Assembly: GCA_964388155.1 (NCBI GenBank)
Contig: CAYLYH010000049.1
Coordinates: 1 to 13,209 of the forward strand
Origin: JACNKV01 sp964388155
GTDB taxonomy: Bacteria > Fidelibacterota > Marinisomatia > Marinisomatales > JACNKV01
Direction of reading: 5' to 3'
Length of the DNA: 13,209 bases
The translations under genes were made by a program, and so were the position numbers. The notes below the pieces were generated by a model that saw nothing but the letters and a program-made list of their open reading frames with translations, was not told the origin of the DNA and made no database searches. Shown in pieces: positions 7,463 to 13,209 of this stretch. Every line of letters begins with the position of its first letter. Position 1 is the first letter of the stretch.

Positions 7463-8476
7463 ATGTCAAAAATCATGGCAGAGTATATCTGGATAGACGG
7501 ACACCAGCCTACACAAAAACTACGATCGAAAACAAAAATTATTGATGGTCCTATTACCGATGTAACGCAAGTACCAAAATGGGGGTTTGACGGATCCAGC
7601 ACAAGGCAGGCAGAGTGGAATCACAGCGATTGCTTGCTTTATCCTGTTTATCTTATTCAAGATCCGATTCGCGGCGGGGAGAATGTTCTCATCATGTGTG
7701 AAGTGTTTAACCCGGATGGCACTCCGCATGAAAGTAATAGGAGAGCAGGACTTAGACAAATTTTCGAACAGTACAAAGTCTGCGAGCCATTATTTGGTAT
7801 TGAGCAGGAATATACGCTGTTTAAGGGGAGATCTCCGCTCGGATGGCCGGATGGCGGTTATCCTGCACCTCAGGGGCCGTTTTACTGCGGTGTCGGTTCG
7901 GATGAAGTCTTCGGCAGGGAATTAGTAGAGGAACATTTGGAGTTGTGTCTGGAAGCAGGACTGGGAATATCGGGAATCAATGCGGAAGTGATGCCTGGGC
8001 AATGGGAATTTCAAGTAGGACCGCTTGGGCCGTTAGAAGTCTCAGATGAAGTTTGGCTGGCACGGTGGCTGCTATATCGGATTGGCGAAGATTACGGTGT
8101 AAGTGCAACCTTACACCCTAAACCCGTGAAAGGCGACTGGAATGGAGCCGGTGCGCATGCAAATTTCAGCACGAAAACCATGCGGGAAGACGGCGGATTG
8201 AAATTCGTCGAAGAAGCCTGCGAAAAACTTGGGAAAAAACATAAAGAGCATATCGCCGTTTACGGTGCACATAATGAAGAAAGACTGACAGGCCTTCATG
8301 AAACCTGCTCCATCGATGACTATCGGTACGGCGTAAGCGACCGAGGTGCATCGGTACGCATCCCAATGATAACGGCGAGCGAGGGAAAGGGATACTTAGA
8401 AGATCGCCGTCCTGCCGCAAATATGGATCCGTATGTGGTGTGCGCAAAACTGATCGAAACGGTGTGCGAAGAATGA
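7463..8476 (+). CDS. glnII: Glutamine synthetase, class II (eukaryote-type)
   Basis: It catalyses ATP-dependent ligation of ammonium to glutamate to give glutamine in the cytoplasm. The 337-residue length and motifs are those of GSII rather than the longer bacterial GSI. FDGSST lies at 42-47; metal ligands are in FGIEQEYTL (Glu114, Glu116) and in NAEVMPGQWEFQVG (Glu175, Glu182). The nucleotide-site motif NGAGAHANFST includes His232, NEERLTGLHET follows, and the end has YRYGVSDRGASVRIP and DRRPAANMDPYVV. The adenylylation site of GSI is not part of this class. AAAGGAG at 7451-7457 sets the start at ATG 7463 with a 5-nt spacer; an internal ATG at 7475 is less likely. GSII is found in eukaryotes, in rhizobia and other bacteria, and in some FCB lineages. 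It probably shares a transcript with the upstream AsnC gene. Confidence 0.96.
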   Translation: MSKIMAEYIWIDGHQPTQKLRSKTKIIDGPITDVTQVPKWGFDGSSTRQAEWNHSDCLLYPVYLIQDPIRGGENVLIMCEVFNPDGTPHESNRRAGLRQIFEQYKVCEPLFGIEQEYTLFKGRSPLGWPDGGYPAPQGPFYCGVGSDEVFGRELVEEHLELCLEAGLGISGINAEVMPGQWEFQVGPLGPLEVSDEVWLARWLLYRIGEDYGVSATLHPKPVKGDWNGAGAHANFSTKTMREDGGLKFVEEACEKLGKKHKEHIAVYGAHNEERLTGLHETCSIDDYRYGVSDRGASVRIPMITASEGKGYLEDRRPAANMDPYVVCAKLIETVCEE

Positions 8477-8546
8477 TTTGACTGTATTTACAGGGTAATC
8501 TTCATGGTGAGAAGTTTGAATCAGTGCTGTACAAAATAAATAGTAC

Positions 8547-8570
8547 TACCCCGCCATAAATAGCAGGGTA
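8547..8570 (+). terminator. Hairpin downstream of glutamine synthetase, possible terminator
   Basis: TACCCCGC (8547-8554) and GCAGGGTA (8563-8570) can pair with one mismatch around an 8-base loop. The stem lies 70 bp after the glutamine synthetase stop, before the MarR gene. No clear T-run follows, so it is a weak candidate for a factor-independent terminator. The remaining bases up to the MarR operator show no supported gene. Confidence 0.3.
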
Positions 8571-8652
8571 AATATCGAATAAAAAGAAAATGTTTTATTG
8601 GTGGACAGATATGAGTTTGAATTATTAGTGAGATTTGTATTTGCACATCATG

Positions 8653-8667
8653 GTTTAGAAGCTATAC
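8653..8667 (+). promoter_or_regulatory. Candidate MarR operator, upstream copy
   Basis: GTTTAGAAGCTATAC ends 10 bp before the marR start and matches 12 of 15 bases of the perfect palindrome GTATAGCTGCTATAC found after the marR gene. The right half, GCTATAC, is identical. This position, overlapping where an SD or transcription start would be, suits autorepression. Confidence 0.5.
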
Positions 8668-8677
8668 ATTAAACACC

Positions 8678-9151
8678 ATGAAATTGATGAAAAAACTAAT
8701 TATAAGACAAATCACAGAAAAATTTCTCCACATTCATAACCAACTTAAAATCCTTGAGAAATCCTCTAAGGGATTTGGCATTGATAAGGAATTAAGTTTT
8801 TCTGAGCTGGAGTGTATTAAAGCAATCGGAAGACACCCGGGTAATAACATTACTGAGCTTGCATCGCGGTTAGGAATTACGAAGGGGGCGGTATCTCAAA
8901 TGTCTGTCAAACTCGTCGGTAAAAAGTTAGTTATTAAAGGGAAAAATCCGACAAATAACAAAGAAATATGGCTGACGCTGTCTGAAAAAGGAGAAGCTGT
9001 GTTCCAGAAAGCAGAGAAATTTTATTACGAGATGTTTGCGGAACTGGATGGTAAAATTAATAAGATGAGTATTGAACAAGTTGAGCTGATTATTGACTCG
9101 TTCGATTTGGTGAAACGCTACTTAAAAAAAAGAGCAGAGAAAATAGTATAG
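8678..9151 (+). CDS. MarR family transcriptional regulator
   Basis: The 157-residue protein has a MarR-type winged helix-turn-helix. Residues from about 42 read SELECIKAIGRHPGNNITEL; the recognition helix is around 68-80 (TKGAVSQMSVKLV), and the wing follows as KKLVIKGKNPTNNKEIWLTL. Flanking helices form the usual dimer interface. Members are mostly repressors that release DNA when they bind a small phenolic, lipid-like or oxidising ligand. The gene is directly followed (15 bp) by the hemolysin III gene, and palindromic candidate operators sit both before it and in that gap, so it probably controls itself and its neighbour. ATG 8678 is preferred, but ATG 8687 (MKKLIIRQI) is possible; neither has an SD. 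Confidence 0.92.
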   Translation: MKLMKKLIIRQITEKFLHIHNQLKILEKSSKGFGIDKELSFSELECIKAIGRHPGNNITELASRLGITKGAVSQMSVKLVGKKLVIKGKNPTNNKEIWLTLSEKGEAVFQKAEKFYYEMFAELDGKINKMSIEQVELIIDSFDLVKRYLKKRAEKIV

Positions 9152-9160
9152 CTGCTATAC
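9146..9160 (+). promoter_or_regulatory. Candidate MarR operator, perfect palindrome before the hemolysin III gene
   Basis: GTATAGC-T-GCTATAC is a perfect inverted repeat with 7-bp arms about a central T. It overlaps the marR stop codon (TAG, 9149-9151) and ends 6 bp before the ATG of the hemolysin III gene. A 12-of-15 match occurs at 8653-8667 just upstream of marR. The size and symmetry are what MarR dimers commonly bind. Confidence 0.55.
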
Positions 9161-9166
9161 AAAAAA

Positions 9167-9805
9167 ATGAATAAAACAAGCAAACGTATACAAACGATAG
9201 ACGAAGAAATTGCCAACAGCATCACTCACGGAATCGGAACAGGATTAAGTATTGCTGCATTGGTTATTCTGGTCATCCTCGCCAGCCAAAAAGGTGACCC
9301 ATGGAAAATTGTCGGGTTCAGCATTTACGGTGCATCACTGTTCCTGCTCTATTTAATCTCAACCCTATATCATGGTTTTACAAACATAAACGTGAAAAAG
9401 TTCTTCCGCGTGCTAGATCACTCCGCAATATTTTTACTCATCGCAGGGACGTATACTCCCATCACATTAACGGTGATGCGAGGTCCGTGGGGTTGGACTA
9501 TTTTCGGAATCGTTTGGGGGTTGGCAATCCTTGGGATTCTGTTAAAAATTCTCTTCTTTAAGAAGTTTGACAAATTGAGTGTTGTGCTCTATATTTTGAT
9601 GGGATGGATGGTCGTCATTGCAATTAAACCTCTGATCATCATGCTGCCGTTTGCCTCCTTAGTGTGGCTCGCCATAGGTGGCGTACTTTATACAGCCGGT
9701 GTTATTTTTTATGCGTGGCAGAGATTACCGTACCACCATGTGATTTGGCATGTTTTTGTTTTAGGCGGGAGTATCTCACATTTTTTCGGAATGCTGTATC
9801 TGTGA
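9167..9805 (+). CDS. Hemolysin III / PAQR-type integral membrane protein (YqfA-like)
   Basis: A 212-residue protein with about seven membrane segments and the conserved residues of the hemolysin III/PAQR family: SITHGIGTG near the N-terminus, STLYHGF (His69), RVLDHSAIFLLIAGTYTP (Asp84, His85), and HVIWHVFVLGGSISHFF (His191, His195, His205) near the end. In this superfamily (CREST) these Ser/Asp/His residues line a metal site, and several relatives hydrolyse lipid amides; the bacterial members are of uncertain function and the haemolytic label is historical. The gene follows marR by 15 bp with a palindrome between them, so repression by that MarR protein is likely. No SD is present before ATG 9167. 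Substrate is unknown. Confidence 0.93.
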   Translation: MNKTSKRIQTIDEEIANSITHGIGTGLSIAALVILVILASQKGDPWKIVGFSIYGASLFLLYLISTLYHGFTNINVKKFFRVLDHSAIFLLIAGTYTPITLTVMRGPWGWTIFGIVWGLAILGILLKILFFKKFDKLSVVLYILMGWMVVIAIKPLIIMLPFASLVWLAIGGVLYTAGVIFYAWQRLPYHHVIWHVFVLGGSISHFFGMLYL

Positions 9806-9870
9806 GTCTATATGACTGAGTTTGCTCTGAAAAATTCATATAACTTCATATGTTGCGAAAGCTATCGTTA

Positions 9871-9897
9871 CGCTATTCGCGTTCGAGTGAAATAGCG
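9871..9897 (+). other. Hairpin between the hemolysin III and thioesterase genes
   Basis: CGCTATT (9871-9877) and AATAGCG (9891-9897) form a perfect 7-bp stem that can extend by a few weaker pairs (CGC with GTG). It lies 17 bp before the thioesterase ATG and about 65 bp after the hemolysin III stop. No T-run follows. Upstream is a direct repeat, TTCATAT at 9835-9841 and 9845-9851, spaced by one helical turn. Either a weak terminator or a regulatory structure is possible. Confidence 0.3.
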
Positions 9898-9914
9898 GTT
9901 TCTATAATGGGATT

Positions 9915-10403
9915 ATGAATACATTTTCAAAAATTAAGGGATTAAAAAAGTTAGATTTGGGGAAACACCAATCGTCTTTTGTGTCTGCGAACAGGAAAGA
10001 TAATCGAATCGACTTAAGTTATTATTTTAATGCAGAGACGAAACACCTGTTCGCCAAAATATTTTTCGGAAAATTCGCTCAGGGACCTCCCAATCATGTG
10101 CACGGCGGAGCCATTTCTGCTGTGTTGGATGAATCCATGGGCGTTGTTTCATGGATAAATAAATTTCCGGTGATGACGGCAAAACTCACCACGGAGTTTC
10201 TTAGACCCGTCCCGCTTGGAATTGATATTCTTGTTGAAGCCTGGATTGATAGCAGTACGGTTAAAAAAGTCATCGGAAAAAGTATTTTAACGGACTCTGC
10301 CGGTACAATTTATGCTAAAGCGAATGGGTTGTTTATCATCCTTGAATTAGAAAAATTTAAAGAAATGGGTGCGCTTCCGGATGAATATATTCGGCACCTA
10401 TAA
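9915..10403 (+). CDS. PaaI-like hotdog-fold acyl-CoA thioesterase
   Basis: The 162-residue size and the central motif NHVHGGAISAVLDESMG (from Asn60, with His61/His63, Gly64-Gly65, Asp72-Glu73) are typical of the PaaI/4HBT hotdog superfamily, in which this segment forms the long central helix and the active site. The strand TAKLTTEFLRPVPLG and the later GTIYAKANGLFI complete the fold. Members hydrolyse acyl- or aryl-CoA thioesters in the cytoplasm as homotetramers or dimers. The substrate cannot be predicted. The stop codon overlaps the next gene by 23 bp, which indicates cotranscription and likely coupled translation with the YhhN-type gene. Confidence 0.9.
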   Translation: MNTFSKIKGLKKLDLGKHQSSFVSANRKDNRIDLSYYFNAETKHLFAKIFFGKFAQGPPNHVHGGAISAVLDESMGVVSWINKFPVMTAKLTTEFLRPVPLGIDILVEAWIDSSTVKKVIGKSILTDSAGTIYAKANGLFIILELEKFKEMGALPDEYIRHL

Positions 10404-11031
10404 CCAAGAAATATTTTTCATCCCGGTCATTGTATTCGGGATTCTGCATATTCGGGCGGAATATAGAAATTCTGTTAAGCAAATAATGATTCTCAAGCCC
10501 TTGACGGTCATGTGTATCATTGGCATTGGGATTTCAGGAAACAGTGATCTATCTCCGTTATACAAACCCCTAATTATTACCGGATTATTCGCATCTCTCA
10601 TTGGGGATGTTATGCTCATGCGTTCGTTAAATAAATTTCTTTTTGGGTTGATTGGATTTTTTTTCGCACATGTTTTATATTCAACCGCTTTTATGTCAGT
10701 AAATGATTTTCAAGGAATAAATTTAGATCTTATTCCCTATATACTTTTAGGGAGTATTTTCTTTCTGTTTTTACGTCCAACACTTGGCAATATGAAAATC
10801 CCGGTTCTCCTTTATATTGGCGTAATAATTCTGATGATTTGGCAGGCTGAAATATTATGGCAAACGATGGGAACACAAAAAGCAGGGTTGGCATTCCCCG
10901 GAGCGATTTTATTTTGTATTTCAGATGCTGTACTTTCAATTCGGCGATTTAAAGTTGATTTTAAGCTATCGCAGTTTTTGGTTTTGGGCACCTACTACCC
11001 GGCGCAAATTCTGATTGCATTTTCTGTTTGA
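10381..11031 (+). CDS. YhhN/TMEM86 family membrane protein (lysoplasmalogenase-like)
   Basis: About eight membrane helices and the family signatures are visible: LKPLTVMCII, the Asp-containing LFASLIGDVMLM, FFFAHVLYSTAF, and in the C-terminal part FPGAILFCISDAVLSIRRF followed by LVLGTYYPAQILIAFSV. The eukaryotic relative TMEM86B cleaves the vinyl-ether bond of lysoplasmalogens, and some bacterial YhhN proteins have been given the same name, but activity on other lipids is open. I use ATG 10381 (216 residues), which follows the family start better; an in-frame GTG at 10369 would add four residues. The start lies inside the thioesterase gene, and the next gene begins 7 bp after the stop, so all three are probably in one operon. 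Confidence 0.85.
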   Translation: MNIFGTYNQEIFFIPVIVFGILHIRAEYRNSVKQIMILKPLTVMCIIGIGISGNSDLSPLYKPLIITGLFASLIGDVMLMRSLNKFLFGLIGFFFAHVLYSTAFMSVNDFQGINLDLIPYILLGSIFFLFLRPTLGNMKIPVLLYIGVIILMIWQAEILWQTMGTQKAGLAFPGAILFCISDAVLSIRRFKVDFKLSQFLVLGTYYPAQILIAFSV

Positions 11032-11038
11032 GTACAAG

Positions 11039-11902
11039 ATGATAAAACCAATCAAGATTCTTACTTTTAATGCCGGATTGCTGGATATAAATTTGTTTGG
11101 TGTATCGTTTTTTAAACCCGCCGCCTATATTGAGAAAAGAATAAAAGCTATCGCGAAGCAATTGAAAGATTCACATGCAGATGTGATTGCATTGCAGGAA
11201 GTCTATTTACGAAAACATCATCAATATTTTGTAAAAGAATTAGCAGAAAGTTATCCCTATCAAGCCTATCCTGAAATGCCAAGATTCAATTGGGGTAGCG
11301 GATTGATGACCTTCTCAAAATATCCGATGATCGAATGGAATTTCACTCCGTTTGTGCAATTGGGGACGGTGGATGAGAAAATATTTACAAAACGCGGAAT
11401 GTTAAATGCAAATGTGAAAATCTGCGGAAGTGTAAGCATCAATATTGTTAATATCCACCTGACATCCGGCGGTGTTTTTCATCAAATGAATGACAAAAAG
11501 ATTGAACAAAAACGAAGCAAGCAAATAGAAGAAGTATTGCGTGTGGCACATGGGACGAAAACTGAAGGAGTGATTATCCTTGGAGATTTTAATTTGGGAC
11601 CCACTGTTTCTGTAGAAAATTATGAAAAATTCTTACGCCATGACTTTAAAGATGTCTATGATGTGTATCGCCGGGCACATCAGTTACCGGGAGAAGTTAC
11701 GTGGGATATAACGAATCCACTGATTGTAAAGTACTTCGGCGTGGGCTCTAACAGATTAGATCATATCATGATAAAAAAAGAGCAATGGAACGTTTTAGAC
11801 GCTGATGTTGTTTTCAAAGAACCCATAGTTTCAGTCGGGAATAAAAAGGTGACATTGTCAGATCACTATGGGTTAGAAGCAACATTAAAATTATTGAAAT
11901 AA
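11039..11902 (+). CDS. Endonuclease/exonuclease/phosphatase (EEP) superfamily hydrolase
   Basis: From ATG 11039 the product is 287 residues with all EEP landmarks: ILTFNAGLL at the start (Asn9), ALQEVY with metal-binding Glu54, NIVNIHLTSGG with Asn138/His140, VIILGDFNLGP with Asp183 and Asn185, NRLDHIMI with Asp241/His242, and LSDHYGLEATLKL with Asp275/His276. The fold includes neutral sphingomyelinases, inositol-polyphosphate phosphatases and DNA nucleases; residue patterns alone do not settle which bond is cut. The lack of a signal peptide suggests a cytoplasmic enzyme. Its position right after three genes of lipid-linked families favours a phosphodiesterase acting on a phospholipid or sphingolipid-like substrate, as an inference. 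A TTG at 11015 is in frame but would overlap the preceding gene. Confidence 0.9.
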   Translation: MIKPIKILTFNAGLLDINLFGVSFFKPAAYIEKRIKAIAKQLKDSHADVIALQEVYLRKHHQYFVKELAESYPYQAYPEMPRFNWGSGLMTFSKYPMIEWNFTPFVQLGTVDEKIFTKRGMLNANVKICGSVSINIVNIHLTSGGVFHQMNDKKIEQKRSKQIEEVLRVAHGTKTEGVIILGDFNLGPTVSVENYEKFLRHDFKDVYDVYRRAHQLPGEVTWDITNPLIVKYFGVGSNRLDHIMIKKEQWNVLDADVVFKEPIVSVGNKKVTLSDHYGLEATLKLLK

Positions 11903-11919
11903 ACAAAAAGGAAATAAAA

Positions 11920-12984
11920 ATGGAAAAACAAAAACGAAAATTCTTTAAAACACTTGTTACCGCACCAAGCCCATCAGGATTTGAACAACCGGCACAGGAA
12001 GTGTATCGTAAATTTGTCACCCCGTTTGCCGATGAAGTAAAAACGGATGTTCATGGAAACGTCATCGCACATAAAAAAGGAACAGGAACGTTACGTCTGA
12101 TGTTCAGCGGACATGCTGACGAGATCGGATTAATGATCAATTATATTGATGATAACGGGTTCATCCGTTTTCAGCCGATTGGCGGTATCGATGCCGGGTT
12201 GCTTCCAGGCTTACGTGTGAATATTTATCATAACGGGAAAAAAATCCGCGGTGTGCTGGGGAAAAAACCAATTCACTTGCTCAAACCTGAAGACCGTAAA
12301 CATGCTGCAAAAATAAAAGATCTGTGGATTGACATCGGTGCAAAGGATAAAAAAGCTGCATTGAAACGCGTGTCAGTTGGTGACCCGATTACCTTCGACT
12401 TTGGGATGGATATACTGAAAGGAAATATCGTCTCCACCAAAGCAACCGACAACAAAGTCGGCGTGTATGTCGTTGGCGCAATTTTGAAAGAGCTGGCGGG
12501 TGAAAAGATAAAAGCGAATATTTATTCCGTGTCATCCGTTCAGGAAGAAATTGGCTTGCGTGGTGCAACAACAAGTGCCTACGGAATTGATCCGCATGTG
12601 GGTGTTGCCATTGATGTAACTCATGCCACGGATTATCCGGGAATTGATAAAAACCTGCACGGCGATATCAAATTGAATGACGGACCTGTGATTTCAGTTG
12701 GAGCAAATATTAACCCGAAAGTATTTGAACTGCTTAAAAAATCCGGGGATGATGCCAAGGTAAAATATCAAATCGAAGCAGCCCCCCGCGGAACCGGAAC
12801 CGACGCCAACGCCATCCAGATGACACGTTCGGGCGTTGCTACCGGTTTGGTCAGCGTACCAAACCGGTATATGCATACGCCAAGTGAAGTAATCTCATTG
12901 AAAGATTTGGACGAAACCGCGAAACTCCTGGCGCAATTCGCTCGTATGGTTGACGACGAAACGGACTTTATTCCGGGAATTTAA
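11920..12984 (+). CDS. M42 family metallo-aminopeptidase (TET/glutamyl aminopeptidase type)
   Basis: The 354-residue length and the full set of M42 active-site residues are visible: His65 in SGHADEIGL (with Asp67), bridging Asp177 in KATDNKVGVYV, general base Glu209 and ligand Glu210 in SVQEEIGLRGA, Asp232 in AIDVTHATDYPG, and His319 in NRYMHTPSEV. These cytosolic dinuclear-metal enzymes assemble into dodecameric tetrahedral particles and trim peptides from the N-terminus; members were earlier labelled endoglucanases (FrvX, CelM). The insert GGIDAGLLPGLRV is the usual apical domain sequence. An AAAGG SD lies before ATG 11920, and the gene begins 17 bp after the EEP gene, so it may be the last gene of that transcript, though its role in peptide turnover is separate. 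Confidence 0.96.
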   Translation: MEKQKRKFFKTLVTAPSPSGFEQPAQEVYRKFVTPFADEVKTDVHGNVIAHKKGTGTLRLMFSGHADEIGLMINYIDDNGFIRFQPIGGIDAGLLPGLRVNIYHNGKKIRGVLGKKPIHLLKPEDRKHAAKIKDLWIDIGAKDKKAALKRVSVGDPITFDFGMDILKGNIVSTKATDNKVGVYVVGAILKELAGEKIKANIYSVSSVQEEIGLRGATTSAYGIDPHVGVAIDVTHATDYPGIDKNLHGDIKLNDGPVISVGANINPKVFELLKKSGDDAKVKYQIEAAPRGTGTDANAIQMTRSGVATGLVSVPNRYMHTPSEVISLKDLDETAKLLAQFARMVDDETDFIPGI

Positions 12985-12996
12985 CGCGAATAAAAA

Positions 12997-13024
12997 GTGG
13001 GAGCAGAAATCACGCTGCTTCCAC
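12997..13024 (+). terminator. Hairpin after the M42 gene, probable terminator
   Basis: GTGGGAGCAG (12997-13006) pairs with CTGCTTCCAC (13015-13024) over ten base pairs, one of them G-U, with an 8-base loop. It begins 12 bp after the stop codon. A second small stem, AACCTT/AAGGTT (13029-13034 and 13038-13043), follows at once. There is no strong T-tract, so factor-independent termination is likely but not certain. Confidence 0.55.
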
Positions 13025-13043
13025 TCTCAACCTTTCAAAGGTT

Positions 13044-13209
13044 TGGATTTGTCGAGGGGTATTGCCAAAAACGCTAATTTGCGTCAAAAAGTCCGCTTGA
13101 AATATTTATAAAAGAGATGACAACCTTTTGCAGGATAATGTTGTCTAAAATGTAAACCTGATTAATTCATCAGCTTTAGAAACCGGATGATATTTTTCAT
13201 TTTTTGTCA
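13044..13209. other. Right-edge intergenic sequence without a supported gene
   Basis: The last 166 bases carry no reading frame I can support on either strand. Small inverted repeats occur, ACGC/GCGT (13071-13074 and 13081-13084) and GACAAC/GTTGTC (13119-13124 and 13140-13145), but neither is strong enough to name. The next gene lies beyond the window. Confidence 0.5.

Noticed and set aside
7198..8447. Antisense frames of up to 134 codons over the AsnC and glutamine synthetase genes
   Set aside because: They are shadows of strongly conserved coding sequence on the plus strand; no recognisable protein features.
8601..8672. Short GTG-started frame giving VDRYEFELLVRFVFAHHG and ending just before marR
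   Set aside because: Only 23 codons, no SD, no family recognised; it overlaps the candidate MarR operator. It could be a remnant, but nothing supports a gene.
10369..10380. Upstream GTG start for the YhhN-type protein
   Set aside because: The in-frame ATG at 10381 is a better codon and adds no missing family sequence; the longer form would only deepen the overlap with the thioesterase gene.
11015..11038. Upstream TTG start for the EEP-fold protein
   Set aside because: It would overlap the end of the YhhN-type gene; ATG 11039 directly precedes the first conserved strand (ILTFNAG).
13167..13202. Minus-strand mini-frame beginning MKNIIRFLKLMN at the right edge
   Set aside because: It stops after 12 codons, has no SD and no recognisable features.
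1..13209. CRISPR arrays, tRNA or rRNA genes, prophage or defence-system genes
   Set aside because: No regularly spaced repeats, cloverleaf-like sequences, rRNA signatures, or cas, restriction, toxin-antitoxin or phage proteins were seen on either strand.

Overview
This 13.2-kb window reads as a piece of chromosome from a Gram-negative bacterium of the Fibrobacteres-Chlorobi-Bacteroidetes (FCB) side of the tree. A Marinimicrobia- or Cloacimonetes-like lineage is a plausible but unproven placement. The reasons are: a large secreted protein combining Asp-box (BNR) repeats, a PKD domain and a right-handed beta-helix; a PorQ-like outer-membrane protein of the type IX secretion system (T9SS) kind; a eukaryote-type (class II) glutamine synthetase; moderate-to-low GC content; and many starts without a clear Shine-Dalgarno (SD) sequence. 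No tRNA, rRNA, CRISPR array, prophage or intact insertion sequence was found.

Layout. Positions 1-2935 (minus strand) hold the 5' 978 codons of a very large secreted protein whose C-terminus lies off the left edge. A 219-bp divergent intergenic region (2936-3154) follows, with a tiny SD-led reading frame and an 11-bp inverted repeat. At 3155-3412 (plus) is the first part of a class A penicillin-binding protein, cut short exactly where a decayed IS481-type transposase tail begins (about 3391-3682). Then comes priA (3707-5926), followed 6 bp later by the PorQ-like gene (5933-6862). After an AT-rich gap, an Lrp/AsnC regulator (6973-7434) sits just upstream of glutamine synthetase II (7463-8476). 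A MarR-type regulator (8678-9151) and a hemolysin III/PAQR-type membrane protein (9167-9805) form the next pair, carrying two copies of a 15-bp palindrome-like site. A PaaI-like hotdog thioesterase (9915-10403), an overlapping YhhN/TMEM86-type membrane protein (10381-11031), an endonuclease/exonuclease/phosphatase-fold enzyme (11039-11902) and an M42 aminopeptidase (11920-12984) complete the window in closely packed same-strand order.

How the genes may work together. The AsnC and glutamine synthetase genes form a natural nitrogen-assimilation unit. The genes from marR to the EEP-fold enzyme include four members of families linked to lipid or acyl-ester hydrolysis, so a membrane-lipid turnover module is a reasonable hypothesis, though none of the substrates can be read from sequence. 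The PorQ-like protein and the big secreted protein may be a secretion component and its client, but the client's C-terminal sorting region is not in the window. Most genes are recognisable housekeeping or common accessory genes. I did not find strong evidence for a wholly new system; the best leads are the MarR operator pair, the lipid-linked gene cluster, the leader structure upstream of the secreted protein, and the penicillin-binding protein/transposase junction.
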